64,000 bases of DNA, from positions 531,634,682 to 531,698,681 of the forward strand of contig CM042684.1 in NCBI GenBank assembly GCA_023614405.1, written 5' to 3'. Shown piece by piece: positions 44,501-55,388 of the stretch (positions within the stretch are counted from its first letter, which is position 1; the number at the start of each line of letters is the position of its first letter). The notes beneath the pieces were generated by a model. That model was not told where the DNA came from. It saw only the letters and a list, made by a program, of their open reading frames with translations, and ran no database searches. The position numbers and the translations under genes were made by a program. Source of the stretch: Avena insularis. Taxonomy: Eukaryota > Streptophyta > Magnoliopsida > Poales > Poaceae.

Positions 44501-44561
44501 AAAGGACAATTGTCTAGTTTTCTATCCCAAAATGGACACCATCCATGACGCATGCATAGTA
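41514..44561. other. 3 kb without recognisable genes
   Basis: The first about 150 bases are probably the NLR 3' UTR. The remainder is AT-rich with only short frames (longest 99 codons, minus strand, 41948-42247, no motif). At about 43680-43810 a segment GGCACATGATTATAA occurs twice. At 44290-44365 the sequence GTTTTGAGGGATCGGCTAGA-GATGCTCT resembles the right terminus of Harbinger-like elements but has no partner in the window. Confidence 0.4.
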
Positions 44562-44815
44562 CTCTCTTCATCCCGTAATATGGTATGCATGATTTTACGT
44601 GCAAGTCAAACTTTGCAAAGTTTGATCAAGAATATACTAAATAATATGAATGTGTATGATACGAGATGGTTATAATAGAAAAATATATTTAAGCCAATTC
44701 TAATAATATTAATTTGGCATTTTATAGGTTCATATTTGTATCAAACTACTTGGTCAAACATTATAAAAATTTACTTTTCTAACTCTTATATGCAATATAA
44801 ATTGGGACAGAGGGA
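44562..44815. mobile_element. Stowaway-like MITE, diverged
   Basis: Starts CTCTCTTCATCCCGTAATAT after TA and ends near TAAATTGGGACAGAGGGA. About 254 bases, AT-rich, with an internal TCAAACTTTGCAAAGTTTGA palindrome. The right TA is not preserved. Confidence 0.45.
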
Positions 44816-44891
44816 ATGCTTTCCTAGGGAAGAAATAGAAGACAGGCCCATGAATAACTAACAACACACTTTGTGAAAGCAACATACAGTA

Positions 44892-45015
44892 CTCCCTCCG
44901 ATCCATATTAGTTGACTTTGTTTTATCTAGATTTGGATGTATCTAGTACTAAAAACATGTCTAGATACATCCGTATCTAGAGAAATTCGAGTGAACTAAT
45001 ATGGATGGGAGGGAG
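44892..45015. mobile_element. Stowaway-like MITE
   Basis: CTCCCTCCGATCCATATTAG at the left and CTAATATGGATGGGAGGGAG at the right are nearly perfect inverted ends, flanked by TA (44890-44891 and 45016-45017). 124 bases. Confidence 0.85.
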
Positions 45016-45254
45016 TAGGTTTTTTGTGGTATAACGCTGCAAAGTCAAATAAAAACGAGATCAAAATGAACCATGGATTTTTGGTTGCCGAATCTAGGAT
45101 AGTATCCAATGCATGTAACTATGTAAGAGTACACTGTACTATCACTTAGATTCATGCAACCGAGCCGCGAGACCCGTGAACAATCTCTCGTCTTCGGAGA
45201 GATTAGATTCCCTCTTGCCCCTAGTGCCCTTAACTGTGGACACACATGTAAAAT

Positions 45255-46242
45255 TCATAATGAAACTGGCTGCCAAATTTTGTGAAGTGTCCAGTGCACG
45301 TGGTAGAACATTGTGCTGCAGATCATGCAACAGAATTAACCATGAGACCTCAGAGACGATCTCTCTACTTCGAGAACGATTATATTAGATCTCCTGTCAG
45401 GCTGTCATCCCCATCGATTGTAACCTGGACGTGCTATCTTGTTGTCCCTGACCGTAGTCCCTTGACACATCCACATGTAACATCAATCAAATTCTTACAG
45501 TAAGAAAATTCTCGGGCAACCCCAGGGGCAAGTGTTTGTTCATGCACCTGCAGTGGATCGATCTGAACACTCCGAGGTAGTAATATATGTATCCAAGGGA
45601 GTGATGCATGCTGCTGTTTCGCCAACAAGTCGCAGCCGCCGTGTCCGCCGGCAGCTGCATGGAGTCAGAGGCGCAGTTAACGGTACGCCAAATGGCAGAT
45701 GACACGAGATCCATGGCGCTTCTGTCGGCTTGCCACGCGCGGTGGTAGCTCAAGTTCTCTGCATCTGGGCGCCGCATGTATTTTGAGTATTACCAGCCGT
45801 AGCAATCTTCAGGTTGCTCTTCTAGAGTACTTTTTTTTTTTCCGGGGATTCATGGCAGAGCCGATGGCTTGTTCAACTGCACGTTCTGGCGAGCTTCTGC
45901 GGAGCACGAGAGGAACACGCGGTCTTGCCATCGGTAAACGGGAAGGGGAAATGCTTTCAGCAGGCTACATCAATCGCAATGATCTCGGCTGCAGCTTATC
46001 ATTACCTTGTCTGAAGCTTGACAGACTAGTGGAGAGTGTTGGTACCGAAGCATTGGTCCATTCCACACTCACCAGCTCACCACACGCTGCATTGTGAAAA
46101 AATCTGCAGCCGCAATCGCAACCGGCCGGTGTCACCCGCACGAAGTAAGTGTCTTCGAGACGAATCGAACACTTATCAATTCTTCCAACTCATGGTCACC
46201 TTCCTCTACCTCCTCACTGTACATGCCAAAACCTTTTGAGTA
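45255..46242 (+). repeat. Duplicated non-coding blocks T1-T4, unit A
   Basis: Four blocks recur later in the window in the same order. T1 (about 45260-45480, AACTGGCTGCCAAATTTTGT...) recurs at 53028 and 56055. T2 (about 45618-45800, CAGAGGCGCAGTTAACGGTA) recurs at 53316 and 57505. T3 (about 45810-46040, CTGCAGCTTATCATTACC) recurs at 47482 and 58278. T4 (about 46055-46240, CACCACACGCTGCATTGTG) recurs at 48118 and, in part, 53541. Each set lies between MAKR-like gene slots. No protein is recognised in them; they mark an ancient tandem segmental duplication. Confidence 0.75.
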
Positions 46243-46311
46243 TTCTCTGCATCTGGGCGCCGCATGTATTTTGAGTATTACCAGCCGCAGCAATCTTCAG
46301 GTTGCTCTTCT

Positions 46312-47481
46312 TCGAATCAGGCTTTCGTCCCGCTATATTAATATAGCAACCACACGATACACCGATATTGTTGTTGGGACCACAACACAAGCACACCCAA
46401 ACGAAAACAAAGAGAAACAAAAAAAAAACAATGCCAACAACGGTAGATCGACTAAACGAAGATGACCCGCAACCGCTGCGCCCTCCGAATTTGTCCCACC
46501 ACAGGCCTAGTGCTCCGAGTCGCCGCGTACCAAGCAACACCCTCAAGAGGGAATGCGACGTCAACGACGCTGTTGCCCGGACTAGTCCTAGGGTTTCTCC
46601 GGTACTTGGAGGGAGTGGGGAGGGGTACACCCGACGCCCTTCAGGAAGGTACGGCGGCACCTGCAGGCGGCACCACGTCGGTGCCAGACAAGCTAGCAGG
46701 GATTTCGCCCGACCCCCAAACCACAGTCCTGATCGCTCCGTAGCACTCTCTCCAACTTGCCATCCACCAACGTGCGCCACCACAGTCACGTAGTCACCCT
46801 CGCCGTCTCCCTGCGGACACCATCACAAGGTCTGGAGGCGGAATAGGATAGTGGAGCAGTAGTCGGGGACGGCAACGCCACCGTCGAGCGGGAGGTAACT
46901 ACCTCCACCGTGTTATGGAAGATGTTTCCTTCCGACCGGACGTGGCAACAAGGACACACCAGGCTCCCGTCGGGCCCGGCCGAGCCCAAATCGGGCCCGT
47001 GAAGCCCCTGTTGCCCCGCTGCAACAAGCCAACGTGCAGCCCCGCCATCCCTAGTGGCTGCCCACGATCCACCTCCAAGAAACCAAGCCGCCGCCAGGAG
47101 TGCTGCTGGCCCGCCTAGACCCAGATGGGGCCCAAATGGGCGAAATGGGCAGCCAGGCACCACCGCTTGCGCTGGCTGCAGGCTCCGCCAACGGCAGCCC
47201 CACCGCGCTGGTGTCCGCCCTGGTCCGTGCCGGGAAGCCCCACCGCCGAGCTGGACCGCTGCCGCCTGGGAATACCGCCCGGAATCGCCCCGCCCCGCGC
47301 AGAGCTCCGCCGAGAGGGGAAAGTCGAGGGGCCGTCGTCGCCGACACCGTCCGAGCCTAGCCTCACCGCCGACGATGGGAGAAGAGCAGGGGAGAGGAGG
47401 GATATGGTATGTACCTTGAGTCGTCAAGGGGACTTACGCGAGTCGCGAGAGCGAAAGGAAGGTCAAATATTTCAGAAATTC
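46312..47481 (-). mobile_element. LINE 3' fragment, minus strand, with 17-bp target duplication
   Basis: Flanked by CTTCAGGTTGCTCTTCT at 46295-46311 and 47482-47498, a perfect 17-base target-site duplication. The minus-strand 3' end GGTTGCTATATTAATATAGC is a grass LINE terminus; no poly(A) follows. The GC-rich interior (46400-47420) yields many overlapping frames of 60-210 codons on both strands. None has an endonuclease or RT motif, so it is a 5'-truncated, UTR-type copy. Confidence 0.8.
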
Positions 47482-47739
47482 CTTCAGGTTGCTCTTCTAG
47501 AGTACTTTTCTTTTCCCGGGGGTTCATGGCAGAGTCGATGGCTTGTTCAACTTCACGTTCTGGCGAGCTTCTGCGGAGCACGAGAGGAACACGCGGTCTT
47601 GCCATCGGTAAACGGGAAGGGGAAATGCTTTCACCAGGCTACATCGATCGCAATGATCTCGGCTGCAGCTTATCATTACCTTGTCTGAAGCTTGACAGAC
47701 TAGTGGAGAGTGTTGGTCTATTTGGAAGAGTCGCAATGC

Positions 47740-48112
47740 TATCATTTTTAACAGGGTGCGAGTTCATTCTTTTTGCAGGTTATTATCTCGACATCTCAAT
47801 GGATCCAGCTTTGGGCTTTATTCCTCCCGGAGCAACACCGAGGCTCGATGGATGGTTACTGGATGCACTCGTCTGATAATGGTTGCACATGATATCTACT
47901 ACCTGGCTTCGTGGCGTCATTCTAGTAGATTGAGAGATGCTTAGACTTTGTATGATTTGTGTCCTCAGACTCTCTTTTTTATCTTCAGATGGTTGGTAGT
48001 GGTATCTCGTTAATTTGTAATTTGGCACGTAAGACTTTGAATAATAAAAGGGTTGTGTGCATCCTAGGATGCAGAGGCCGGGTACGACCCTATTTCTAAA
48101 TAAAAAAAGGAA
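47740..48112 (+). mobile_element. 5'-truncated LINE 3' end, plus strand
   Basis: Ends GTTGTGTGCATCCTAGGATG-CAGAGGCCGGGTACGACC followed by an A-rich tail (48098-48110), with AATAAAAGGG as a possible polyadenylation signal. It interrupts the T3-T4 copy: the host sequence stops near GTGTTGGT and resumes at CCATTCCACACTCACC. Confidence 0.65.
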
Positions 48113-48344
48113 GTATTGATCCATTCCACACTCACCAACTCACCACACGCTGCATTGTGAAAAAATCTGCAGCCGCAATCGCAACCGGTCGGTGTCACCC
48201 GCACTAAGTAAGTGTCTTCGATTTCGGTGTAGTTGGCCGCTTGTTTCTTCAGCGAAGTTTGAGACGAATCGAACACCTATCAATTCTTCCAACTCATGGT
48301 CACCTTCCTCTACCTCCTCACTGTACATGCCAAAACAAATCGAG

Positions 48345-48545
48345 TTGCGTCTCGGTAATGTTTCGACTTTCGACGGGGAGAACTGACATGAAACAGAGGG
48401 GCCGAGGGCGTCGATGTTGTGGCCGGAATGCCGGATGCGTACGGTGCGAGGGAAATGTTGAGACAGAGGGAGAATACCGCGCGGGCGTTTGGTGGAGTGC
48501 GTGGCGTGGCCGGCCTGCAGAGTTCTCCTGCCCCTCCATGTGACT
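48345..48545 (-). promoter_or_regulatory. Orphan upstream region of a lost MAKR-like gene
   Basis: GACATGAAACAGAGGGGCCG, then GCGTACGGTGCGAGGGAAATG, then GGAGTGCGTGGCGTGGCCGG, match in order the upstream regions of the MAKR-like genes at 55310-55385 and 61550-61700. The coding part that should lie to the left is absent; block T4 abuts directly. I infer deletion of the gene in this unit. Confidence 0.6.
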
Positions 48546-48629
48546 GCAGCTTAGGATAGGACCATGCGGTTTGTCAATCCTACTCGCGGACGCCGTGACA
48601 GCATAACTAATCACCACGGCATTCTGCAC

Positions 48630-49510
48630 CGGTGGATTTGTTTTTTTTTTAAACAAGGCAAAAGATTTGCCATTTTCATTAATAGAGCAGAAGTACAGAG
48701 ACAACCAGTTTATTAACAGGAGAGCCGGCCGAGAACCAACACAAGAACCCTCGATGACCATCATGGAGCACGACCGTCGCGAGGGGCACACTCAGTCACT
48801 CTGGCTATCCAAAGAAGCTACACAAACGCGAAACTCAAGTCAGCCGATGCCAAACAGATGGCTCCTCGAGAAGAGGCCGACAGCTCCGATTCTGAAGACT
48901 CGCGCCGAGAGGAGATGCACAAGACTCGCGCCGAGGGTTGCGAAGGTCGAAGAAATCCACGACGGCCCCCAGGGAGGACAACGACATCCACGGACGTCGC
49001 GCCGTCAAGCTTTTGCCTGGAGCAAACCACCTCCACACCCCCACACGGCCAGACGGAGACCGCAGCGACGACGGCTCGCACCCCACTGCCCCCATACACC
49101 TCCTACGCAGCAGCAGTGCCACCGTCGCACATGAGCCGCCACATCCACCACCATCAGATCGCAGAGCCTCGCAGGCACCGCCGCCACCCCCCGCACCACG
49201 CGGAGGTGAGGAGCAGAGTTGCCTCCTGCCACCGACCAAGCACACCGTCCACTGAGCACCACGAGCGTCACAAATCGCCATAGAGAGGGGGCGCCAACCA
49301 CCGCCGGCATGGGGCTCTGGACCGGGACCGACCGCTGCAGGACTTGGGCCCCCAGATCCATCTGTTGTGCCGCCCTCACGGCCACAGCGTCCGCCGCCGT
49401 CGCCGAGGAAGCCCGGGGCCGCCGCCCCGGCGTCCAGACTCCGCTGGAAGTGCCGCATGTCCAGGGCCGCCACGCCACGCCGGCCGGATGTCCGTCCGTG
49501 CCATAAGGAG
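48630..49510 (-). mobile_element. LINE 3' region, minus strand
   Basis: Read on the minus strand it ends ATTAATGAAAATGGCAAATC-TTTTGCCTTGTTTAAAAAAAAAA (48637-48680), a LINE-type 3' end with poly(A). The GC-rich interior gives overlapping long frames (up to 269 codons on the minus strand) of Gly/Arg/Val-rich composition without RT or endonuclease motifs, so I do not call genes. The 5' limit is uncertain. Confidence 0.6.
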
Positions 49511-49674
49511 GCATACAAAGCTTGTAAAATGCGCAATATCTCAAAATTGTTCATTAAAAAATGAACATCTAAAAATTTGAGATGGATAAACATATACAGA
49601 CAGATACGTCTTCCAGAATACTTTTGTACGCTATATATGCACAAGAGCTATCTTGTAAGTTATCTAAAATATAC

Positions 49675-50564
49675 GTTTCAAACCGGTTTTCCCCACGCGC
49701 CGCCAGGGAGGAAAAAAGAGATCTTGCCCTAGGGTACTCGCCTTCCAACGCCGGCCTCCGGCGGCTCCCCCCTCCGGCGACCTAGGTCGTCGGTGGTGAG
49801 GGGGGTCGCCGGATCCACGCGTGTGGATAGTCTTAGTCTAAAGTAGATTCGTTTTTAGGTTGTTCATCGTCTTGGCTTTGAGGATGAAGATGACGGCGCT
49901 GAATAAATTTTCTTCAGATCCTTCCCCAATGGATTTGGAGATCAGTCTATCCAAGCAAGGATGGTGTGACGGTGACGCCATCCTCGTGGTGGATTTGTGT
50001 CCTCAGCTTGCCGTCAGGGCGGCGTTTGCTCAGCGCCCGGCGGAACTCGGGAGGTAGTAGTCGAGGCGGATGCATTGTGATCTGCATCGACGGCATCTGG
50101 AAGATGGTGGATTGTGTGCTGGGTCCGTGGTTCGTGGATGGCAGGTGTGGCTTCCTTTTTCGACGTCTTAGTCATGCGAAGGGGCTAGATCTGGAGCTCG
50201 ATGGCGTGTCCGGGGTGTTGCCCCGGTCTGATTCGTTCAACAACAATGGTTTCACCTTGGGTGAGCCACCTTGGAGGTCCGCAAAGCTGCATGTCAGCGA
50301 TGGAGCCGCATTGAGCTCAGGTGAGGAGGTGATCCATCATTCTTTCCTTTGGTGGCAGCTATGGTGGTGCCAGAGGCAGGTGATGGGCGTCGGTGTCATG
50401 CTCAGAGGTTTCTTTGGTTTAGATTATTTTCTTTCTTGACCGGTGGTCCTTTGCGCAAAAGCTTGCGTTTGCTGTCTTTTCAGTTTTGTCAGGTCGATTT
50501 TTACGTGGCTTGTATTATAATCTTTATGATATATAAATGAGACACGTATTACCATGCAAAAAAA
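49675..50564 (+). mobile_element. 5'-truncated LINE with perfect 17-bp target duplication
   Basis: AGTTATCTAAAATATAC occurs at 49658-49674 and 50565-50581, directly at the two ends. The right end is ATAAATGAGACACGTATTAC-CATGCAAAAAAAA. Frames inside (49860-50439) encode no recognisable LINE protein, so only the 3' UTR region was inserted. Confidence 0.9.
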
Positions 50565-50581
50565 AGTTATCTAAAATATAC

Positions 50582-51955
50582 TGAAGTATAGTTGAGCGCC
50601 ATCTAAATACTCCATAGTATAAGAAGAAGAATTTCTTCCGTTCAGTAATAAATTATCTCCTTTTGTTTTGCTATATTCTTAGATCTAAATGGAACTGAAC
50701 TTAATATTTTTTAAAGGGAAATGTCTAACATGAAATTTGAACGAAATACTCCAATTAGAAATAATTATATAATGCTATAAATTTTCCAAGCATATTTGCA
50801 ATGATACATTTTAGGATTGTATGATGGAATATTGTACCATAATATTGTGCAACACTTAGAAAGATAAACTTTGCTAAGAGTAAAGAAAAGATTACACAAA
50901 AAACAAACAAGTAAAAACATTTAGTATAAAACTTTGAGTAGTCTTGGTCTTCAAGCACCTCGAGGTTATAAATCCATTTAACTTACTTTTGTGCAATTCA
51001 CCATCCCATTGCCACCACCGTTAAAATCATTGTCCACCATGCGTGACATCTTTGGCTTCGGCAATAATGACACAACTAATGGTTCAACTATGATTTACAT
51101 GTTTATATGGTAACAATAGTTGGACTATTTGGTTTCACCTTTCATAATTATTTTATTTTCATCTCAATAACAATTTCGTCAAAGATACTTCACCATTTTT
51201 GCTATGATCTACTTGTGATTATTTAAACATCCAAATATAATAGAAATTGGGAATACAAAAAATTCATTTGCATTGCATCATGCCATCATGCAAAAAAAAC
51301 CTATATCAAAATCTTGGTCAAAATCCTATTTCAAAACCCTATGTTCACCTATTAAGGTTTTTTAATGGAAAAGATATTTTGTATTTGGTTGGACTGGCAT
51401 AAAGTTACCTAGTTATCCTAAAAGTATTGTTATAATATTCGGAATTATGCCATTCAAATTTAACTACTCATTTTTCTCCAAAGTTAGCCATATGGCATTT
51501 TTTTGTTTTTTATCAAAAATAGTTTTTATAAAGTTTAATACTTGTATTTTGTTTTTACAAAAACTTACGGAGTTGTTTGAACCAAATTGGAGCTATAAAA
51601 CTAAAACTAGAAAAGAAATATAAAACAGAAAAGGAAAGAGAAAAAAACTACCCAACGGGCCATCCCATGTAAGCCTAACCCTGTCTACTACCCACACTCA
51701 GTGCTCAAGCGATACACAACAGCCCACTTTTGGCCCAAGAAGCTGCATGTAGTCACCCGAGCGGATAGAGCCCCCTTCTCCTCATTTTCCCCCTCCCAAC
51801 CACTGACGTGTAGGTCCCACTCGACATCCCTAACCCCAGCGGAGACTATCTGCCTCACGAGTTCATTTCGATCCTGAATTGAATCCAGCAAACTCTCGAG
51901 ATTCTGTTTGATTTTGCACAAAATGCACCTCTATAATTTTTTTTCCTCGACGGGG
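50582..51955. other. AT-rich spacer without genes
   Basis: Only short frames (longest about 77 codons, minus strand, 51688-51921, no motif). Probably old intergenic or transposon DNA. Confidence 0.4.
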
Positions 51956-51959
51956 CGGG

Positions 51960-52523
51960 GACTCACGATTGGGCGAGATCTTGGCCAGGCACCACCGAAT
52001 GACTTCCTGGACGGCGCGCGCTTCCATGCCTGCTTCGTGGCGTGGTGGTCGTCGTCTGTTGTGGGGCTGGTGACTCCATGACCAGACGGAGCGACCGAGT
52101 GATGCTTAAGCTCGTCGGTCGCTGGAGCTCAGTGCAAAGCTTTGGGCGATAGTCGTAGAGCGGCGCAACCTTCCTGGCCACAAAACTCACGGTCTACATG
52201 TTACCAATGTCGCGCTTACGGGAAACCCGGTGCTGCGACCGTAAGCTATTGGCTCTAGTCGGCAGCTCCGAGGCATAGAACTTGATCGGTGAGGCAGAGC
52301 TGCTCCATTGCATGGAGATGTTGAAGTCGAGCCTTGTGCGCTCTTAGCCGCCATCGGAGTCGTAGAATGAGAGGCTGCCGAAGCTGGAGGAGGAGGGACG
52401 GAAGGATGAGGAGGAGAAGTCAAGCTCGAAAAATTCCCCCTTTTTGTCCGGGTGCTAGGTAACCGGGGAGGCCATGATTGTCAATGTGGCGCGCCGTGCC
52501 ACCAAAATCCGGAAGATCTGCAT
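51960..52523 (-). pseudogene. MAKR/BKI1-like pseudogene
   Basis: The minus strand starts MQIFRILVARRA at 52523, colinear with the two open paralogues, and keeps GEFFELDFSSSSF, SSSASPIKFYASE, ANSL and VSFVARKVAPLYDYRPK. In-frame stops follow MASPVT, the SDGG segment and GNM, and a frameshift lies before the VIRWCLAKIS part near 51980-52015. The C-terminal QDGIAGAI-type motif is missing. It is a decayed third copy in the tandem array. Confidence 0.8.
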
Positions 52524-53027
52524 TTGAGGCGAGGCTGGGCGAGCACCATGCGAGAATGTCAGGCCCTATTCTATCAATACCAATAGAAACAAGGTGAAAT
52601 ATACTAACATATTATATAGATAAATAAATTAACAATTATAATATCAAATCAATACTGGAAGATCTTCATTTGAGCCATTATGTAGATAAATATATTAATA
52701 ATTATAATATCAAATCAATATTAATAGAGACAAGGTGAAATATACTATCTTATTGTACATATACATATTTTTTGAACTGGGCTTATTATATATATTTGAT
52801 ATTGTAAATTTTAATATTTTATTATTATACTTGGTGAAATGTTATGAAGTTTTGACTTTTACTTTTCTAATAACGATGCGGGGTAATATGAAACGTAGTA
52901 AAAAAAAGGCTGTTTTCTTGTCACAGTGCTGTAATAAAGGGTAAAAAGGTATTCATAAAAAACCAAGTAAACCTGCCTTTTTCGTCCTTCAATTCGCTCT
53001 TTGGATGGAGCAGAAACGCAAACGAAA
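52524..53027. other. Degenerate upstream region with local AT-rich direct repeat
   Basis: The segment from TAGATAAATAAATTAACAAT to AATATCAAATCAATA (about 52617-52652) recurs at about 52682-52721, and ACAAGGTGAAATATACTA occurs at 52591 and 52730. Between the copies the sequence TGGAAGATCTTCATTTGAG (about 52656-52674) nearly repeats the start-codon region of the MAKR-like genes. Confidence 0.45.
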
Positions 53028-53960
53028 TTGGCTGCTGAATTTTGTGAAGTATCCAGCGCACACGCTAGTACTCCTGCAGGTCACGCAAAGAAGCGTGAGA
53101 ACTCAGATAAGGATCTCTCGGCTTCGGGGAAGATTAGATCTCCTGTCACCAGCATCGATCGAGATCGAGGGTTCCTGGACGTGCTAGTGCTAGGTTGTTG
53201 TTCCTGATCCTGACCGTAGTGAGCCCCTTGACACATGCAACGCGCTAGTACATTCTACTCGTGTGCTAGCTTGTTGGTGCATGCATGCTGATTGGTCGGA
53301 GCCTTGCTCTTGTTTCGCCAACAAGTTGCATGGAATCAGAGGCGCGCAACGGTAGGCCAAACGGCAGATGACTCGAGATCCATGGCGCTTTGGTCGGCTT
53401 GCCACCGCGCGTGCTGATTGCAGCTGATACTCTGCATCTGGGCACCCGCAGTACTCTTCAGGTTGCTCTTCCACTTTTTTTTTTGTTACTACTGAGGTCT
53501 GAGAGGCCCATGGCTCGGTGCGGTAACGGTAGATCGTCATCACCAGTTCACCACATACTGCATCGGTAAGGCCCTTGTTACTTTTCTCGTATTTGCTAGT
53601 GTATTTGCTGGGATTGGAGAGGACAAAATCTCCGTAGGCTGTTTACCACGCCGGGTTTGGTCGGAATAATCTCGAAATATCGCACAAATACTTCGTCTTT
53701 TGTCTAAGGTAGTATTTTTTAAAAAGAGTATTGTAGGATATTGTAGAGTATTGGATGAACACCAAATCCCCACATATCTAAAAACTCTAGTGGATAAAAA
53801 TAGGAGAGAAGTAACTAGGCCTAAATGGGCAGGGAGATAAGAGGCAACGCCGCAATGATCGTTCTCAGGTGCACCTGCTCGATCAGCCTGACAGACTACA
53901 GGAGCGTGCACTGTAAAATCTGAAGCCGCAATGACACCCGGCCGTCCGAGAACCTCCTCC
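53028..53960 (+). repeat. Blocks T1-T4, unit B
   Basis: T1 at about 53028-53240, T2 at about 53316-53450, a shortened T3 at about 53458-53560 and T4 split into about 53541-53570 and 53905-53950 by an insertion of about 330 bases (about 53572-53900). The insertion has no gene and may be a hAT-type MITE (AGGCCCTTGTTAC at its left, GTAACTAGGCCT at its right). Confidence 0.6.
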
Positions 53961-54316
53961 ACTGACGGGACTCCGGCACAGGCTGAATCACGCCATGGCT
54001 TATTATGCGAGTCAATATTATTTAAGTTCGACTAAGTTTATATTCTCATAAACAAACCTTCCAACTAACCAACATTCTCTAACCGAGTACGTACGTGAAA
54101 CACACATAAACAAACACCAACTGAACCGCCGCAGTCTGTTGGCAAAGTGATGGTTTGGTTGCGCTAGTTTAGAATTCTTCCTCTGTTTCTTCTTTACTCA
54201 ATCAAGATCAGACTGAAGCTTCCAGGCTCCACCTCTGAAATAAAGGCTGAAGGGGATGGTAGCCAATGCATCGGCGTCGACGAGCCTATGCAGCAGCTTC
54301 ACATTTCCCCGGCGGC

Positions 54317-55102
54317 TCACTCCTGGACCGCACGCACCAGCGGCGAGGCGCACTCGGACCGGGAATGCATGCCTCGGTCAAGCGTGCCCTTGCAGTGCGC
54401 GATGGCGCCGGCGATGCCGTCCTGCTTCTCGAGAACAGAGTCGTCGTCGTGACGCGCCGAAAACGTGCTGGGCGGCGCCGAGGACGCCGACCAGCACTTG
54501 CGCAGGCGACGGAGCCTTCTCGCACCGGTGGCGCGGGGACTCGCCACCGTGCGGAGACGCCGCGAGATCTTGGCCAGGCACCTCCTGATGACGTCCCGGG
54601 ACGGTGCGCGCCTGCATCTCTGCTCTGTGGCGTGGTGCTCGTCCTGTTCCGTCTCACGGGGCAGCGAGTCCATGAAACTCGAGCCCCCGCTGTTGGAGCT
54701 GCGACGGCCGATAGAGCTCGAGGCAAAGCTGTGGCGCCCTCCGCTGTAGAGCGGCGCGGCCTTCCTGGCACCGAAACTCATGGTCCGCAGGCTTCCGATG
54801 CCGCGCTTACGGGCACCGTACTGCGGCGACTGTAAGCTGTTGGCTCTGCTCGGCGGCTCCGAGGCACAGAACTTGAGCGGCGAGTCGGAGCTGCTTCGCT
54901 GCAGGGAGATTATGAAGTCTAGCTCCGTGCACTCGTCGCCGGAGTCGGAGAGCGAGAGGCTGCCGGAGCTAGAGAAGGAGGCGCGGAAGGAGGAGAAGTC
55001 CAGGTCGAAGAAGTCCCCTTCGTTGTCCGGGCGATCGGAAACAGGCGATGAGACAGTGTTCGACGCGGCGCGGCGCGCTGCTAGGAGCCTAAGGATCAGC
55101 AT
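54317..55102 (-). CDS. Membrane-associated kinase regulator (MAKR/BKI1)-like protein, copy C
   Basis: 261 codons, single exon. The start at 55102 (MLILRLLAARRAA) agrees with the paralogue at 61427. Visible features: FFDLDFSS near residue 31; a Ser-rich, low-complexity middle; ELDFIISLQRSSS; a basic cluster (RKRGIGSLRTMSFGARKAAP); RDVIRRCLAKISRRLRT; and QDGIAGAIAHCK near the C-terminus. This last motif and the general layout are those of the plant MAKR/BKI1 family, which bind receptor kinases such as BRI1 at the plasma membrane and inhibit them. After AHCK the reading frame differs from copy D (C ends ...LVRAVQE, while the GKCEAA end of D is found in another frame), so copy C probably carries a frameshift at its end. 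Overlapping frames on the other strand are shadows. Confidence 0.65.
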   Translation of the reverse strand: MLILRLLAARRAASNTVSSPVSDRPDNEGDFFDLDFSSFRASFSSSGSLSLSDSGDECTELDFIISLQRSSSDSPLKFCASEPPSRANSLQSPQYGARKRGIGSLRTMSFGARKAAPLYSGGRHSFASSSIGRRSSNSGGSSFMDSLPRETEQDEHHATEQRCRRAPSRDVIRRCLAKISRRLRTVASPRATGARRLRRLRKCWSASSAPPSTFSARHDDDSVLEKQDGIAGAIAHCKGTLDRGMHSRSECASPLVRAVQE

Positions 55103-55388
55103 TTGAGGAAAGGCCAGGCGAGCACGATGCGAGAGCGTCAGCGCTGTTCTGTGATGTGATGTGCGGCGGCGACGCGGATAGTGTTCGACGGCGACTGTCA
55201 GGGGCGGTGCCAGGCCAGGGGTGCATTGGGGTTGCTTTTAAACTGGTTTGCGGGGCGCGAAAAGATAGGACACGCAGGAAAAGAAATTGGAAAAATGTTT
55301 TGACGGGGAGCACTGACGGGAAACAGAGCGATGGTGTCGATGTGGCGGCCGGATGCGTGCGTTGCGAGGGAAATGCTGGTGAATCTAA
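55103..55388 (-). promoter_or_regulatory. Upstream region of MAKR-like copy C
   Basis: Conserved with 61428-61700 (copy D) over blocks such as TTTAAACTGGTTTGCGGGGC (55238-55257) and ACTGACGGGAAACAGAG. The conservation beyond the coding part suggests that duplication included promoter sequence. No TATA box is assigned with confidence. Confidence 0.5.

Larger units (their letters stand above)
46243..48340 (+). repeat. Second copy of blocks T3-T4 within unit A, interrupted by two LINEs
   Basis: A direct duplication of about 490 bases: TTCTCTGCATCTGGGCGCCG at 45755 recurs at 46243, and the end CATGCCAAAAC recurs near 48327-48337. The second copy is split by LINE insertions at 46312-47481 and about 47740-48110. 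Confidence 0.75.

Noticed and set aside
46400..47430. Long overlapping GC-rich frames on both strands
   Set aside because: They lie wholly inside a LINE insertion bounded by a target duplication, have low-complexity Pro/Arg/Gly composition and contain no domain.
48835..49644. 269-codon minus-strand frame
   Set aside because: GC-rich LINE UTR sequence; several frames on both strands are open at once and none has motifs.
54256..54835. Plus-strand frames of 110 and 189 codons
   Set aside because: Antisense shadows of the MAKR-like gene; the minus strand has the conserved protein.
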